A stretch of 64,000 nt of DNA from Taiwanofungus camphoratus (GCA_003999685.1 CP021229.1:1612001-1676000); one strand, 5' to 3'. Counted from the first letter of the stretch, positions 29,238 through 41,021 are shown. Numbers and translations are program-made. Notes: generated by a model not told the origin, from the sequence alone.

Positions 29238-30191
29238 ATGCCTGAAACCCTTACTCTCTATACTGCAAAGGTGTGACATACAGTGTTCGATTTTATTACG
29301 ATCTTTGCTCATGTCACTCTGGCAAGATATGCCCATATGCCCACAGGGTATGTAAACCTGTCAACCGAGCCAGGGTAGGCTTGTGATTGTTGATCAACGA
29401 TGATTGATGCGTTCTATAGGTGGAACTAGCCCTTGAGGAGGCCAAAGCTGACTACACGCAGTTCCAAATAGACCTGCAGAACAAGCCTACCTGGTATGCA
29501 CCCAAAGTCAACCCTGCGAGCAAGGTGAGCTGCAATCTGTTCTTCTGTGGCCCAATTGATCTCAATCTCCAACGTTCAGGTTCCTGCGATAGCATACGGC
29601 GGCCCTAAAGTATCTCCAGAGCAGCCAGCCTCTGAGTCGACCAAGATCGCGGAGTCACTTGTGCTACTCGAATTTGTTGCCGATCTCTACCCCGAGTCCA
29701 ATCTTCTCCCCAAGGACCCTGTTCTCCGTGCAAAGGCACGCTTCTTCATTGATGCTGTCTCCACAAAGGTTGTCCCCGCATGGCACACCTTCTTCAGCGG
29801 AAACGGGCCCGCAGACAACTTCCTGAATGGTCTCGATCAGATACAGGCACTTCTCCCTGCGAGCGGGTTCGCAGTTGGGCAGTACTCGATTGCTGATGCG
29901 GCTGTGGCTCCGTTTATCGCCCGCGCATACGTTTCGCTTAGCAACGAGGTTGGTGGGTTCCCTGAAGGCGATGGAAAGAAGACACTGGAGGCGATCAATT
30001 CCTCACGGTTTGCGAGGTTCCAGAAGTACTGGCAAGACATTCAGGCGCGGCCGAACTTCAAGGCTACTTTCGATGAGGTAGGTCATCCTCGGACTTGATA
30101 TAAAATCATAGACGTTTGACATATCTGGCCTCAGGCTTATGTCACGGAGGCATACAAGAAGCGGTTTGGAAACTTGCGTGCCCAAAAGTAA
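29238..30191 (+). CDS. Glutathione S-transferase, omega-like (Cys-type)
   Basis: A cytosolic transferase that joins or removes glutathione from small molecules, in a group expanded in wood-decay fungi. Exons assemble as MPETLTLYTAK, ICPYAHR, VELALEEAKADYTQFQIDLQ and NKPTWYAPKVNPASK, then VPAIAYGGPK and a C-terminal all-helical domain (FVADLYPESNLLPKDP, DAVSTKVVPAWHTFF, YSIADAAVAPFIARAY). The last exon is AYVTEAYKKRFGNLRAQK. The CPYA tetrapeptide in the thioredoxin fold marks a catalytic-cysteine (omega-type) enzyme, and KVPAIAY carries the cis-proline of the glutathione site. The second exon is only 21 nt. All junctions are GT-AG and in phase. A diverged tandem copy lies 1 kb downstream on the same strand. 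Confidence 0.88.
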
Positions 30192-31248
30192 GCATGTTGG
30201 AATCACGTTGAATGACTAGTCGCACGGGAGATGTTGTATCAGGGTCAAATCAAAGTTGTGATACCTAACCTCGTAGAGATGTCCCTCCATGTTCTTACTG
30301 TATGTTTTGAGGCGGTCTTGCCCGGCCCTTGGTTCAAAGTGTATGTTGGATAAGGCTTTAAATCAAAAAGGTGGAGGCGTTAGCAAGATAAGAGCGTGAG
30401 CGGTGATAGAGGCCCAGAAACTTCACTGAAGGTGTATCCTCCGAAGCCCAAAATTCGGCCTCAAATATGCAATGTTTAGGGCGGCAAATATGCAACGTCG
30501 GACAAGGGTTGTCACTGTGTCATGATATGTCACATGTTCTGTCACGCTATTCGCCCCGATTACACCGAAGTCTTCTGTGCCTGATCTGGTAGGAGAGGCC
30601 TTGGCAAACAAATTATACATTGCGGATTTGCTGGATATGTAAATCGAGAAACTTCTTCCATGATTCAAGCAGTAGAGCGGCACTCTAGTTCAAGTGTACT
30701 GCAAATTTTGACCCCCATATACACCCACTATTAGCAACTGAGTATGGGTCTGGTCGGCGAAATCGGCCCTGAAAAATGCTATGTTCACTTAAGGATCGCA
30801 CTCTTCGGGCTCTGAAATATAAAATGTCGGACAAGGAAAGTGGGGTTTTCGGCCCCTCAAATATGCCATAAATGGATACAGTACGTATCAGTGTATCACC
30901 TTTACTGTAGTGGAGTTTCTAGGAGTCTGTCACCTGATCGGTGCTCTATGCAGAGTCGGCAACGGCGATTAGGAGATTGTACATTTCCGTCAACGAGAAT
31001 CCTGTAACTTCTATTACTTTGAAGCCACATCGACATCGACTCGCTTGAAGCCTGTACGGCCAGTGAATATTCAAAGCATTTCCTGGTTTGATGCCCCACT
31101 TTATCCGTTTGTGACCTGAACATAATACAAATATACCATGTAACTTCGGTCCCCGATGTAAACGGGCCACTCCGACGAGTGAGAGGCTCTAGGAGTTTCT
31201 TGATCGAGACAGTCTTATCACCCTTCTGTTCTATTCATTCGGTTGGCG
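30192..31248. repeat. Intergenic with degenerate repeated segments between the GST copies
   Basis: No gene recognised. Variants of a motif resembling ggcctcaaatatgcaatg recur (about 30459, 30485, 30853). A second short motif, gtcggacaaggg/a, occurs near 30498 and 30826. They are imperfect and irregularly spaced, so they look like decayed repeats and not a maintained array. Confidence 0.35.
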
Positions 31249-32160
31249 ATGCCTGAGTCTGCTCTTCACTTTATTTCCCCAGAGCTGATGGTAGCTATAA
31301 CTCATGTAACCTTTTCTAGCCATGCCCTTTTGCACATCGTGTATGTACTTGGGACCAAGAACTTACTGATCAACGTAATTAACAAGTGTCCAGGTAGAGC
31401 TGGCGCTGGAGGAGGCCAAAGCTGACTACACGAAGCTTCACGTTAATCTTCAAAACAAACCTACATGGTATGCACCCAAGGTCAATCCCGCGGGAAAACC
31501 CGAGTCTTTCTACAGACCCTAGGATCCCAGTCTTTCTCGTGCTGTCAAGGTCCCTGTAATTGCACACGGCCGTCCTAAAGTCCCTCCAGAGCAGCCTGTT
31601 GCTGCGTCGGCCAAGCTCACAGAGTCTTCTGTCTTGGACGAGTTCGTTGCAGATCTTTACCCAGAGTCCAACCTCCTTCCCGATGATCCTTTCCTTCGAG
31701 CCGAAGCCCGCTTCTTCATCCACACAATTTCTACGAAGTTTGTCCCAGCATGGGTCGTGTTCTTCCACAGCAGTAGACCCCCAGGTGACTTCCTGAACGC
31801 GCTTGAGCAGGTCCAGGCATTGTTACATGAAAGTGGCTTCGTGCTTGAGGGGTATTTGATCGCTGATATCGCTGTGATACCGTTCTTAGCGTGTACACAA
31901 GTCTGCTTGGACAGTGAAATCAGAGCATATCCGGAGGGTGAAGGGAGAGGAGTCCTAGAAGCCATCAACTCGTTGTCGTTCACGAGGCTCCAGAAGTACT
32001 GGAATAACGTTTATACTCACCCAAACTTCAAAACTACCTTCATTAAGGTAAGTCAACTTTCACCTACATCTCTCAGACAAGTCCCTGACACCCATGTTAC
32101 TAGGGTTTTGTAAAGAAGGAATATAAAGCCGTTTACGGGGATTTGCGCACCAAAAAGTAG
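31249..32160 (+). pseudogene. Tandem glutathione S-transferase copy, probably decaying
   Basis: A paralogue of the gene 1 kb upstream with the same exon order. Recognisable parts are CPFAHR, VELALEEAKADYTKLHVNLQ, NKPTWYAPKVNPAGK, VPVIAHGRPKVPPEQP, FVADLYPESNLLPDDP and the last exon GFVKKEYKAVYGDLRTKK. The first exon has diverged (MPESALHFISPEL in place of MPETLTLYTAK). The donor after PAGK is lost, because the GT of the sister gene reads CC here (31499-31500), and reading through meets a stop within a few codons. A cryptic donor 18 nt upstream (AAG|gtcaat) would restore frame at the cost of six residues, so a functional product cannot be excluded. The long third exon is intact and similar enough to imply a fairly recent duplication. 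Confidence 0.65.
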
Positions 32161-32926
32161 AGCTCCGAGTGAATGCGAGCTTGTGAAGTACATGTGTATC
32201 GCGACAAAAATTCAAGTTGTTCTCATTTACGAGCCGTGGTCCGATGCATAGACACACTCGTTTTTAACATATTCTATACTGATACTCGTTGATGCTTTAG
32301 AGCGCTGCGAACAAAAAGGTTCATAGAACGTAGCCGTCCGTTGCAAAAGATGTATAACATGGAACGCGCGTTCTGAGAGATTATTCGGATGGATCGATGA
32401 ATCCAGTACCACAGAAGTATCACCAACAGACAAAAGGATGGGCTGCGCAGGTTCAAGATGTTGGCGACACTAGCTTACCTACACAACATCCTACGTGTGA
32501 TGACATCGTCCTCCGTAGCAGAGAAAGACAATAGGGGCAAAATTCTCGTGCTTCGTGCGTCAACGTTAATGTTCAACGTTCAACACTGCAGTCACATACT
32601 TATTGTTAGTCTTTGGAGTACTTACATATGATACTCACTGAAGTTCTGAATAAAATGGTATATTTACGTTTATTTGTGGTTAGCATTGAAACCTCGCCTT
32701 TTGTTCCCGATAAGGCATCTGCTTTTGTCTTGCTCTGCCGGCGACGATGCGCCAGGAAACAATGGGCGAATCCTACAAAAGACGGACTATGCTTCCAGGG
32801 CATACTAAAGCTTCTGCTGGTCAGACTGCCTCTTTGTACTCATCGCTCTCTGGCTCTCTTCACTGGATCATCTACCGAGGAGAGTACTTCGAATTATTCA
32901 CAGACTAGACATTCACGACTCTTACG
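32161..32926. other. Intergenic, no gene recognised
   Basis: About 770 bp between the second GST copy and the next gene. It should include that gene's promoter. No protein-like frame or repeat stands out. Confidence 0.5.
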
Positions 32927-35008
32927 ATGAATTCAAGTGAGTGTCTCGAATACATTGCTAAAACATCGTTATTCGTTGGAATGTAATCCTCATTCATCTT
33001 TCTATGAGGACGACTTGATGTTTGATTATTACCTTTTGATCGCCGAGCTTTCAAGAGATACACCCCTCCATCCTATACTTTTCAGTCATTTGTGCACTTC
33101 TGACCCCAATTCCTCACAGTATTTACAAGTAATCGGCTTTTGCCCACCTTGAAACGCCGCTCTCGGTCTAACAGTAAACCAGACATACCAGCCGCCAAAG
33201 GGAAGCCCCTGGACATTCTCCCGGATCTTTCGGAGGAGGACGAAGGTCGTCCTTCATTGTCTTCAGTCTCATCAGTTAATTCCGCTTCTCCATATCGTCG
33301 AACTCGTACTATGGGTGGCAGTACCACGCTTGGTAATCGACTCAGTGTGGCGGAGCGCAAGCGTGATTCCCGTCGCGTTGTGCTGACTGGCGCGGAGGGA
33401 CTTACTTTTGAAGACTTCTTCCCAACGCACAGTGCCCCTTCACGTCCTCCACGTCCACCGTTCAAGCCAGATGCCGCTTGCGAATCGCCCCTTGATGACA
33501 TCAATCTGAGGTTCTCCGGCCTTGGTATCTCGCTTGACTTCCCGTCACCTCCGTTGGACATTATTAACTTAGCCAACACCAACTCCTCTCCTAGCCCGCA
33601 GCGCGGTCACTCCCCAACACCTTCCATGCTAAGCAACGACACGTCAAGCACTTCGGATGGCAGCTCAAATTCCAGTCCCAGACGTCCGTACATTACACCA
33701 CCCACTTCGGATGATGAATCGACGCCACACCTCTTACGTGCTCCCACATGCAAGTCACACAGGGCGTCCATCCTGTTCACAAAGTCTTTGCCCGACCTGA
33801 ACCAAACCCCTTCAGTGAAGATAGAAGATGAGGAGGAGGTTGACTCCGACGTGGAATGGTTTGCGCATGATATAAGTGACGTTGTCACGCTGTCGTCTCC
33901 TCTACCACCTTCGTTCCCTCTATCGGCTACTTCTTCGTTGTCCTCATCAGATCTGCGGGCACGACCGGATTCTGTACCGCCTCCGCCACCAAGACCTAAC
34001 GCGCCAGAAGGAAGGAGTAGGCTTAGCAAGCCTCTTCCAAATGTTCCCCGTCTGTCGCTCCAGGGGCAGACGTCATATGGACGGCCTAGTGTACAGTTGG
34101 ATCCTGCATTTCCACAAAGGAGGAAGTCTTTCTTAATTCCTGATCGCCCGCCACCGCCACCTCCCATACAAGTAACTCGTTGCTCAACAATGGAGGAAGA
34201 GACCGACGAAATGCTTGCACAGTTGGCCAGTGCTGCTCTAGGCACCGGGTTCTTGGGCACAGGGCTGGGAGCGCCGTGTGATGGCTCTTCAACAGCAGGT
34301 TCTGTGCCCCCAAGTCCCAGCAGCGGTTTCATCGTCACGCAGCCGTCTCACCGTCGCCTGCCTCCTCGCATGTCCGTCCCCGCAGATGTTCTGGACTTTT
34401 CGGATGAAACGCCTTGGACGCCCGGTATCACTCGGGAGTTCGAGGTCGAGATCAGTCTTGAACACGATGTTACCCAGGCATGGCCCTCGACGCCGCAAAG
34501 TGTTAGCATCTACTCGCAGGCAAGCATGAGCGTCGGCTCCCTTCCCACTTCCCCTGTATCATCATTCGAGTTCGACATGGACTTGACGCTTGCGGATGGC
34601 AGCGGAGTCACCGACAAGATACCGCTATCGCCTGCCAACCCCGACAGTCCCGACGTGGATACGCTCAATCATCCGGAGCGTGTATTACGCTCTCGCTGGT
34701 CGTCTTCGACGCTCGGATCGCAGATGGAGCAACAAGCACACTCAGCGTCATGGATGGCGCGCTTCAACCTCTCACCGTCCAAGAAGGGCAAGAGTAAGGG
34801 ATCCACCGCTTCTGTGCCGAAAGTTGTACCCAAGAGCCCGATCAGCCCTGCGTTCAAGCGGTCGTTCGACCTGAACGGTGGACTGGAGAGACGAGGTAGC
34901 AGGAGCTCTAGGCTGAGTGATGGGGGCAAGAGTGATAGCGGTGATAGCACTGCGAGCTCCGGCCTGAGGAGAAAACCCATCCCCGTGGAGATCTTCATGC
35001 GTGCATAA
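32927..35008 (+). CDS. Ser/Pro-rich conserved basidiomycete protein
   Basis: Function unknown. A tiny first exon (ATG AAT TCA A) is joined across a 183-nt intron (32937-33119) to the long exon, giving MNSIFTSNRLLPTLKRRSRS. I chose this start because the long exon has no nearby ATG and the splice is consensus and in phase. The protein, about 630 residues, is low in hydrophobic residues. It has polyproline stretches (PDSVPPPPPRPN, RPPPPPPIQV) of the SH3/WW-ligand type, acidic patches (KIEDEEEVDSDVEW) and a C-terminal block that looks most ordered: LRSRWSSSTLGSQ, SASWMARFNLSPSKKGKSKG and SPAFKRSFDLNGG, ending RRKPIPVEIFMRA. No enzyme motif or membrane segment is visible. Probably a disordered adaptor or regulatory protein, but that is inference. 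Confidence 0.78.
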
Positions 35009-36036
35009 TGACTTCCGTGCATCGGCGTTCGACTTTTACATCAATCCCACGATTTTCGCCGTCTATTCGCTCATTGTATCGATATAAGCCACTCCGCATA
35101 CATTGCTATGCCAAACTCAAGACCCTACCAACTGCTGTTAATCGGAATATACTCGGTATTTGTATTGTATCGTTGATTTCCTCTTTTCCCTCTTCGTCGA
35201 GTGCAGTTTCGTTCTTCCAAACATCTTTATTAATCCATGGTCGTATCTGGCATCCATCTCCATCTTTCTTCTGTCTGCAAAGCATTATACTATAGCATGC
35301 GCGGTGTTTGTCTGGCCATGTCAGATTCCACGTTCGTTATGTGTCGTTCTGTATCCTAACGCCAATGTCAGTTGATTCCTACTAAAAAGATCATTAAGTT
35401 GACCTTGCAGCCTTAGAGTCTGCAGACATACATGCGGTGCCGTCTTGCAAACACTCGTAAATCACTGCAGAATGCGGTCAATGCAGACAGTGACTCCGAT
35501 AAGGACCGCCTGGGCCTCGTCGGCGCAACACGCGAGAGGCAAAAAGAGAGGAAGACAGGAAAGAAGGAACGCACGTAACTTTAAGAATTCCACGGGTGAG
35601 ACTCTGTAAAAAACGAAAGTCGGCCTTAGTCGCCTTTCTGGTACCAAAATTGCATAAGTTGACTAACCAGTCGAATTTCTTGCCTTTCGGTGGCTGAACA
35701 TGAGGCAGTCAGTCATAGGACAGTCGCACATCAATCAACCGGTAGTCAGCTTGTGCGACTAATGCATGACTGCCCTCCCTTCAACCTGAAAGTAAAATAC
35801 TACCGCCGTTGTATAGTTGTGGCAGAATTACAAGTGCAGAGAAGGGATAATCTGCATGCTGCATATCATATTCATGTGATGCGCATAGACGACAATGCAA
35901 TAGATGTAATATGCAAAGCGAGAGGGAACACAACATCCCCGGAAGAGCCATGTCTCAGACTGTTTTGAATCCGCCTCAAACCGCAGCCTCTACCTGAAGC
36001 TCGACAGTACACAACCGCTCCAACCACAGTCATGCC
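35009..36036. other. Intergenic, convergent 3' ends, no gene recognised
   Basis: About 1 kb between two convergent genes. The first part is T-rich and looks like a 3' UTR. The rest gives no recognisable product on either strand. Confidence 0.5.
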
Positions 36037-36857
36037 TTATGCAGACGCCTTGGCCAAAGTCTTGCGCACTGTATCCCTGCGCTGCTTCTTCGCAAGCATG
36101 ACGCAGAATCGCTCGAAATCGTTGAGCGACCGCCGCTTCTCGACCGCTGCCCGCTTCTGAGCCCAACTCGACTTGTTCCACTTCTCGACGGTGCCCTCCT
36201 TCTCGAGATGCTTTCGGATAACCCCTGAGCCTGCTGCGCGAGGCAGTTTTGTCAGAACGAACGGGGTCAGGGTGAGGTGGCGGTAGGGGAATGATTGCCG
36301 GGGTACACCAGTTGTGGGGCCGTCAATGATCGCCTAAACGCAGGAGTAACATAGAATGTTGGGTAGCCGTTCAAAAGGATTGAAAACTGCAGAGGTGACT
36401 CACCCGGTTGTGGTCAATGATTTCAGCAATCACAGCAATGTGGCCTTCATAAGGGCCAGACTTGAGAAGGACCACTGCATTTGCGAAGTTGTAGTGAGTC
36501 TTCTATACCAAACATCGTCAATAGCTTGATTTCCGTACCTCGGCCGACCTCGACGAAGCGCTTGAAGTTTGATTCTTGTCCCTGCAGGAGAAGATGTACT
36601 TTGAGCACTCAACTTCATTGAACAGCCGCTGCCTCCTGAGACCCAAAACGCCATGCTACCACCAGGGGACTAGTTTTGCGGCAAGGAGGGGCTTTCCTAT
36701 ATCAAGCCAAAGCCATGACATCCAGACCTCGTCCTTGCCATCCATCACCAGAGACCGTAATCCATCTTCGAATGGTCCGTTTTCACCCATCTTTTGGCAA
36801 CAGCAGCCCGAGCATGGGTCGTCTGGCAGTCGCGCAGCAACAAAGACTCACCGGCAT
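36037..36857 (-). CDS. RPL14: 60S ribosomal protein eL14
   Basis: A large-subunit ribosomal protein. The conserved N-terminal domain (KOW type) reads QESNFKRFVEVGRVVLLKSG then PYEGHIAVIAEIIDHN and RAIIDGPTTGVPRQ. The helical C-terminus is WNKSSWAQKRAAVEKRRSL then NDFERFCVMLAKKQRRDTVR. The first coding exon is only ATGCCG (36852-36857), directly followed by gtgagt. A 270-nt intron leads to GGACAAGAATC, giving MPGQESNFKRF in phase 0. This start is preferred over the later ATG at 36654, which has a poor splice. Two more introns (after VEVGR and after DHN) complete the gene. A long first intron is common in fungal ribosomal protein genes. I searched that intron for snoRNA boxes and found no complete set. 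Confidence 0.9.
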
Positions 36858-37398
36858 GGCGAATATTTGAGGATATCGATTGCCGTCGATTTACTGGGGG
36901 TGTTAGACTCTGCGACCGTATCCCGGAAATTTGCGAGAGGATTGAAGCCACGTGACGCGTCACCGTTGGGCGCTTCCTGCGCGCATTCAATCACGCGCGC
37001 TCATGATACACGATCCCCAAGTTGATAGACGAGTAATTCCCGATACTTTTTTCTAATCCTCTATCAGTTACGCTGGTATCCTTGCATGATGGAAGTCTTG
37101 ATGAGATTGGAGGTCGGGTGGCTGTTGATACATTTACAGCTAGCTTACATAAAGCGCGAAATTAATGCATGACAAGTGCTGGTTCACCATGATCTCGAGA
37201 CTTCCTCACTATCGGCACCCGTCTCAGCAGAAATGCCTTTCTTACTCACAGCACTTACAGGGCAGTGACATTTTTCTTATTGGGAAGCATTGGACTCAGC
37301 AAGACATAGGATGCGTACATTTGAATCACTCGAGCTCGAAATATTACATGGGAAGGTACTGAATGAACACTATAAACATGATCACGATCGCCAATTGC
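36858..37398. other. Intergenic: eL14 promoter and aldo/keto reductase 3' flank
   Basis: 541 bp. The part nearest eL14 is GC-rich with several CGCG-containing short palindromes. The remainder is AT-richer, consistent with the reductase 3' UTR. Confidence 0.5.
36952..36963. promoter_or_regulatory. 12-bp perfect palindrome GTGACGCGTCAC upstream of eL14
   Basis: Lies 95 bp upstream of the eL14 start codon. It is a perfect inverted repeat centred on ACGCGT (MCB-like) and overlaps CACGTG (E-box/CBF1-like) at 36949-36954. Its position fits a promoter element; the binding protein is unknown. Confidence 0.45.
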
Positions 37399-39070
37399 TC
37401 AACCCCAGAGATGCGCTGCGGCGTCGTTGCCGAAGTAGCGATCACCTTTGACCTCGACGTCAGCTAGCATTTTAGCGATTTCAGCCTTTTCCTCTGTGGT
37501 GATGATGATGTCACCTGCAGCGATGTTCTCGAGCGTGCGTTTTTTGTTTCTGTTCCCAGAACATGGCCTGGATTAATCCATATGCATATAACAAACAAAA
37601 CAAAGCTTACGAGGACCCAGGTATAGGGATTACGTGCTGGCCAAGGGAACCCACCCAAGCAATGCTGAGTTGAGCGGGGGTGACCTGCTTCTTTGCAGCA
37701 ATGGCCTTTAACGTGTTGACGATGACGAGGTTCTGCTTGAAGATCTGTGATTGAAAGCAGAGAGATCACATCACTCATAATACGCAAGAACTTTCGACAT
37801 ACATCTTCCTGGAAGCGTGTCAGCGAACGACGAAAGTCGCCAGCTGTTGTGGAACAGCACCAGAGTAAAATACTGATTACAACTGCGAATTATTCGGATT
37901 GACATACCGGGGACGTCTTCGGCGCTCTTGATCGTGCCTGTCAAGATGCCTCTGCCTACAGGACTTTTCCAAAATTCAAAACAAAATCGAGGCACAAAGA
38001 CTCGGGGGTTTTCTTACGAATAAGCTGCAACGGCAACGCCGAGCTCCTGCGCCGTAACAATTACTAGGTAAAAATTAGCGGACTGTAACGGCAATAGATA
38101 AGTACTCTGGTACCTTTCTTGGTCTCTTCCTCGTACGACAAGAGGCTGACTTCAATTTCCACGGCCGAAATCGGATGTATCTCAATGACAAGGAATTCTA
38201 TCGTATTTACTATCAATCATGACAATGATTGAACCCACGGCATGGGCACGCCTGAGAGTCTGCGCGCTGCATTCAGACAGGCCAATATGGTCAAATTTGC
38301 CTTCTTTGACGAACCCCACCAGAGTCTTCATCATGTCTTCGACAGGCACGTTGGGATCGATTCTAGCAGGCTCGAACAGGTCCATTCTCTTCGTACCGCG
38401 AAGGGCAGCGTTAATGTTGTCAACGCTTCGTCTCAGGTTTTCAGCACTGCAGGAAAGTGTCAGGGGGTTTTCTATGAGGCGGAGTAAGGTATGCCCACGA
38501 GCCATCCAGTACGAAGCTCTGCAATTGGTTCCCACCCTAGAACGCCATAGACAGTCAGCAACGGCCTTTTCCTTGCATCCAAGGGCTGCAAGGACCTTAA
38601 CGGAGAGGAAAGTCTTGTCTGCGTAGTCTGGGTGCTTCGTGAAGAACCTGGCCAGAAGCTCCAAGTTCGCGGTGGAAAGATTGGGGCCATAGAATTCACC
38701 TGACATATTTGTATTACTGCTCAAGAGGTTTGATACATTAACGAGGTAAGACTTACCACTGTTTACAAGCATCTTAGTACCTGCAGGCAAGGCGTCAACG
38801 CCAGCCTTGATAGCTTCGAATGCTTCTTCGTCAGGAAGCGGAACATTCGGATCCCTCCACCTGTATGTTAATCCGGCTTGAGCAGCGAATGGCAGCATTC
38901 AATCCAGAGAGACACACGTCATCATCATCAAACCATGCTGGACCAATTTGTAGGCGGATGTCAGATGGAGCATGATCTAGTCATAAATATTGTAAAAAGT
39001 TTCTTACCGCGACTTTTCCAACCGTGATACTAGAGGCAGTCCCTCCAAGCTTGACTGTATTGTGAACCAT
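37399..39070 (-). CDS. Aldo/keto reductase (pyridoxal reductase-like)
   Basis: An NADPH-dependent aldo/keto reductase. The layout most resembles fungal pyridoxal reductase and related AKR8-type enzymes. Exons give MVHNTVKLGGTASSITVGKV, HGLMMMTWRDPNVPLPDEEA, then FEAIKAGVDALPAGTKMLVN, FYGPNLSTANLELLARFF and DKTFLSVKG. NLRRSVDNINAALRGTKRMD carries the usual sequence before the active-site helix. The middle reads IDPNVPVEDMMKTLVGFVKE and KFDHIGLSECSAQTLRRAHA. The cofactor end has TAQELGVAVAAYSPVGRGIL, HVIPIPGSS and KRTLENIAAG. It ends EVKGDRYFGNDAAAHLWG. About nine introns. The barrel elements appear complete and I saw no frame break. The physiological substrate cannot be told from sequence. Confidence 0.85.
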
Positions 39071-39641
39071 AATAGGAACGAGAATTGACTGCTTGACTGA
39101 AATTGTGATGGCAGAGATTGCAGGTTGTGCTGACTTGATTCTTGAGAAGAGGGCGTTTTATATCATCACCGCCAAGCCATGAACTTCAAGCCGGCCGGAC
39201 GCGTTGCCTCGTAAGTCATTGATACATTCGAATGTCTTCGTATTATCAATACGCACAAGAATTCAGAGATTCACCAGCATGTGACGGAAGTACGTCACCC
39301 CCCGGCATCGCAGCTACGGGACACGTACTCCCCAGTATCATCGATGGTGCAAGAATTTAGATCATAGGATGACAAGACTTCTAATCGGACCTTTGCCTGT
39401 TGCATAAGGGTATGCATCTTCCACCGAAAGATTGTTGATTCATTCAGTTCATGAGGAACGAGCTAGACTCAGACGATGGAAAGCCCAGATGCGTGCTACT
39501 CTAGGCAAGCGCAAAGAATATTCCTGATTGACCCTGTGTAGGTGAGCCTCAATCAACCTTAGCTTATGGACCTCCCAGTACATATACATATGAAAATCGT
39601 ACATATGAAGGTCTATCATTTTCCTCCAACGATAGACGTTG
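39071..39641. other. Intergenic, aldo/keto reductase promoter, no gene recognised
   Basis: About 570 bp. A short ATG-led frame at 39180 (MNFKPAGRVAS followed by gtaagt) resembles a first exon on the plus strand. I found no continuation. Confidence 0.4.
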
Positions 39642-40640
39642 CTACGTCGCTAATCCGGGTGAGAACGAGGATAGTAGATGTTTTGGCAGCTTCTCCACGA
39701 CCTCTTCAACTAGCCAGAAGTTGGCTTCAATCTTCACAAGCATAAATGTTGCACATGTGGGGTCACGTACTTCGTATTATTTCTCGGGACTTGGTTTTCA
39801 CGACCAATGAGGGAATACGAAGTATGCCTGACCGTTGGCTTTCCGCAGCACATATTCGGCGATTTGAACATGGCGGATAGAATACATCTCCACGTACCAC
39901 TGCTGATGACATGAGATAGATGCTGTCCCCAGGATGCCGAGCTGAAAAGAAGTTTCTGCAAAATGGAAACATCAGCACAGAGAAAGGAGCAATCTCAAAC
40001 ATGAGGGATACCTCGGAAAGATAGGACGATACATACATCAAGGTTGCCGGTAAAGCTTTGGTGACGATGATTGTTGGAGGACAATGATGATGCTTACCCT
40101 GGTGGAGCCTTCGAGAAAGGTGCCGGTGTAGAGTGTGATGATCTTGACCTTTTCCTCGCGTATCGAATGTGTGCCCGTTCGCCAATCCATTCAAGATTAT
40201 CGTAGCTGGAGGATTCGTTCGTGGCTAATGTAGATCAGATGAGCACACATGAAAAGGGCGATAACGAATCTGGTCATAAAAACATGCCCGTCTCGGAACG
40301 GAAGCATACTTTGGCACCAGGCTTTGACAGCCTCAACGAGAGCATTCTTATACTCAACTGGAGCGCTACTGAACACATTCACAACGACGTCGGCACCCCC
40401 AAAGGCTTTAGTTACAGCGGAAGGGCTAGACGCGTTGACAGTGTGCAGCTCAGTGCCCCTAGCGGCGAGAGCATGAGCGGCCAAAGACGTTTGGTCACGA
40501 ACAAGTGCGAGAAGGTCATACACAGTGAAGAACATGTCTGCTCCACCTTGGCCTGGGGAAACAGTCAGTTTGAGATGCACCGAGGATTGCAGGTCTCTGA
40601 TAGACACCATGCTCAGCTCTTCTGTAAAACTTGGCGCTTG
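39642..40640 (-). pseudogene. NmrA-like NAD(P)-binding protein, frame-broken
   Basis: Fragments of an NmrA/isoflavone-reductase-like Rossmann protein lie in order on the minus strand: ALVRDQTSLAAHALAARGTE, then KAFGGADVVVNVFSSAPVEY and KNALVEAVKA, a GAKVCFRSE segment corresponding to the family's GAKVYFPSE, then YDNLEWIGERAHIRYAR and VKIITLYTGTFLEGSTR. These pieces sit in different frames without usable splice sites between them, near 40318-40325 and near 40151-40158. The expected N-terminal glycine-rich nucleotide-binding loop could not be found. C-terminal sequence to 39642 (NFWLVEEVVEKLPKHLLSSF) may belong to it. I read it as a decayed gene. Assembly errors or unrecognised introns are the alternatives. 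Confidence 0.5.
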
Positions 40641-41021
40641 TGGGAATGAAAGAAATACTGGAGCTGTCCTTGAGCCTCGGGAGAGCTCACTTGCCAATTT
40701 CAGCGCCCACATATCGTGTGCCCTCGCCAGAAGACACGAACAACGGATCTGCCCTCCGTGGCATGTACAGCGATCGACGTTCACGTTCAATGCTAAGGAC
40801 GCTCGAAATGATTTGTAGCCCAACGCACGCACGATGTACGGTATACACATAAATCTGCTGGTAGAGTGGGTATAGTGTACGATAGCAACCTCCGAAGGCT
40901 CGGAGAAGACGAGTTGTGCACCTAACCAAACGCCAAATAGAGCTGCTGCGTCGCGCACGGCGTGACTGCGCGTGCACGCACGGTCGCGTTCATCCAAGCC
41001 GCCGTCGACTCTCACAAACGC
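40641..41021. other. Upstream flank of the EH-like gene, no gene recognised
   Basis: About 380 bp between the NmrA-like remains and the next start codon. A long minus-strand open frame crosses it but the translation resembles no family. Confidence 0.4.

Noticed and set aside
36582-36851. Possible intronic snoRNA in eL14
   Set aside because: A C-box-like gtgatgga is present but no matching D box (ctga) or complete H/ACA set was found on the sense strand.
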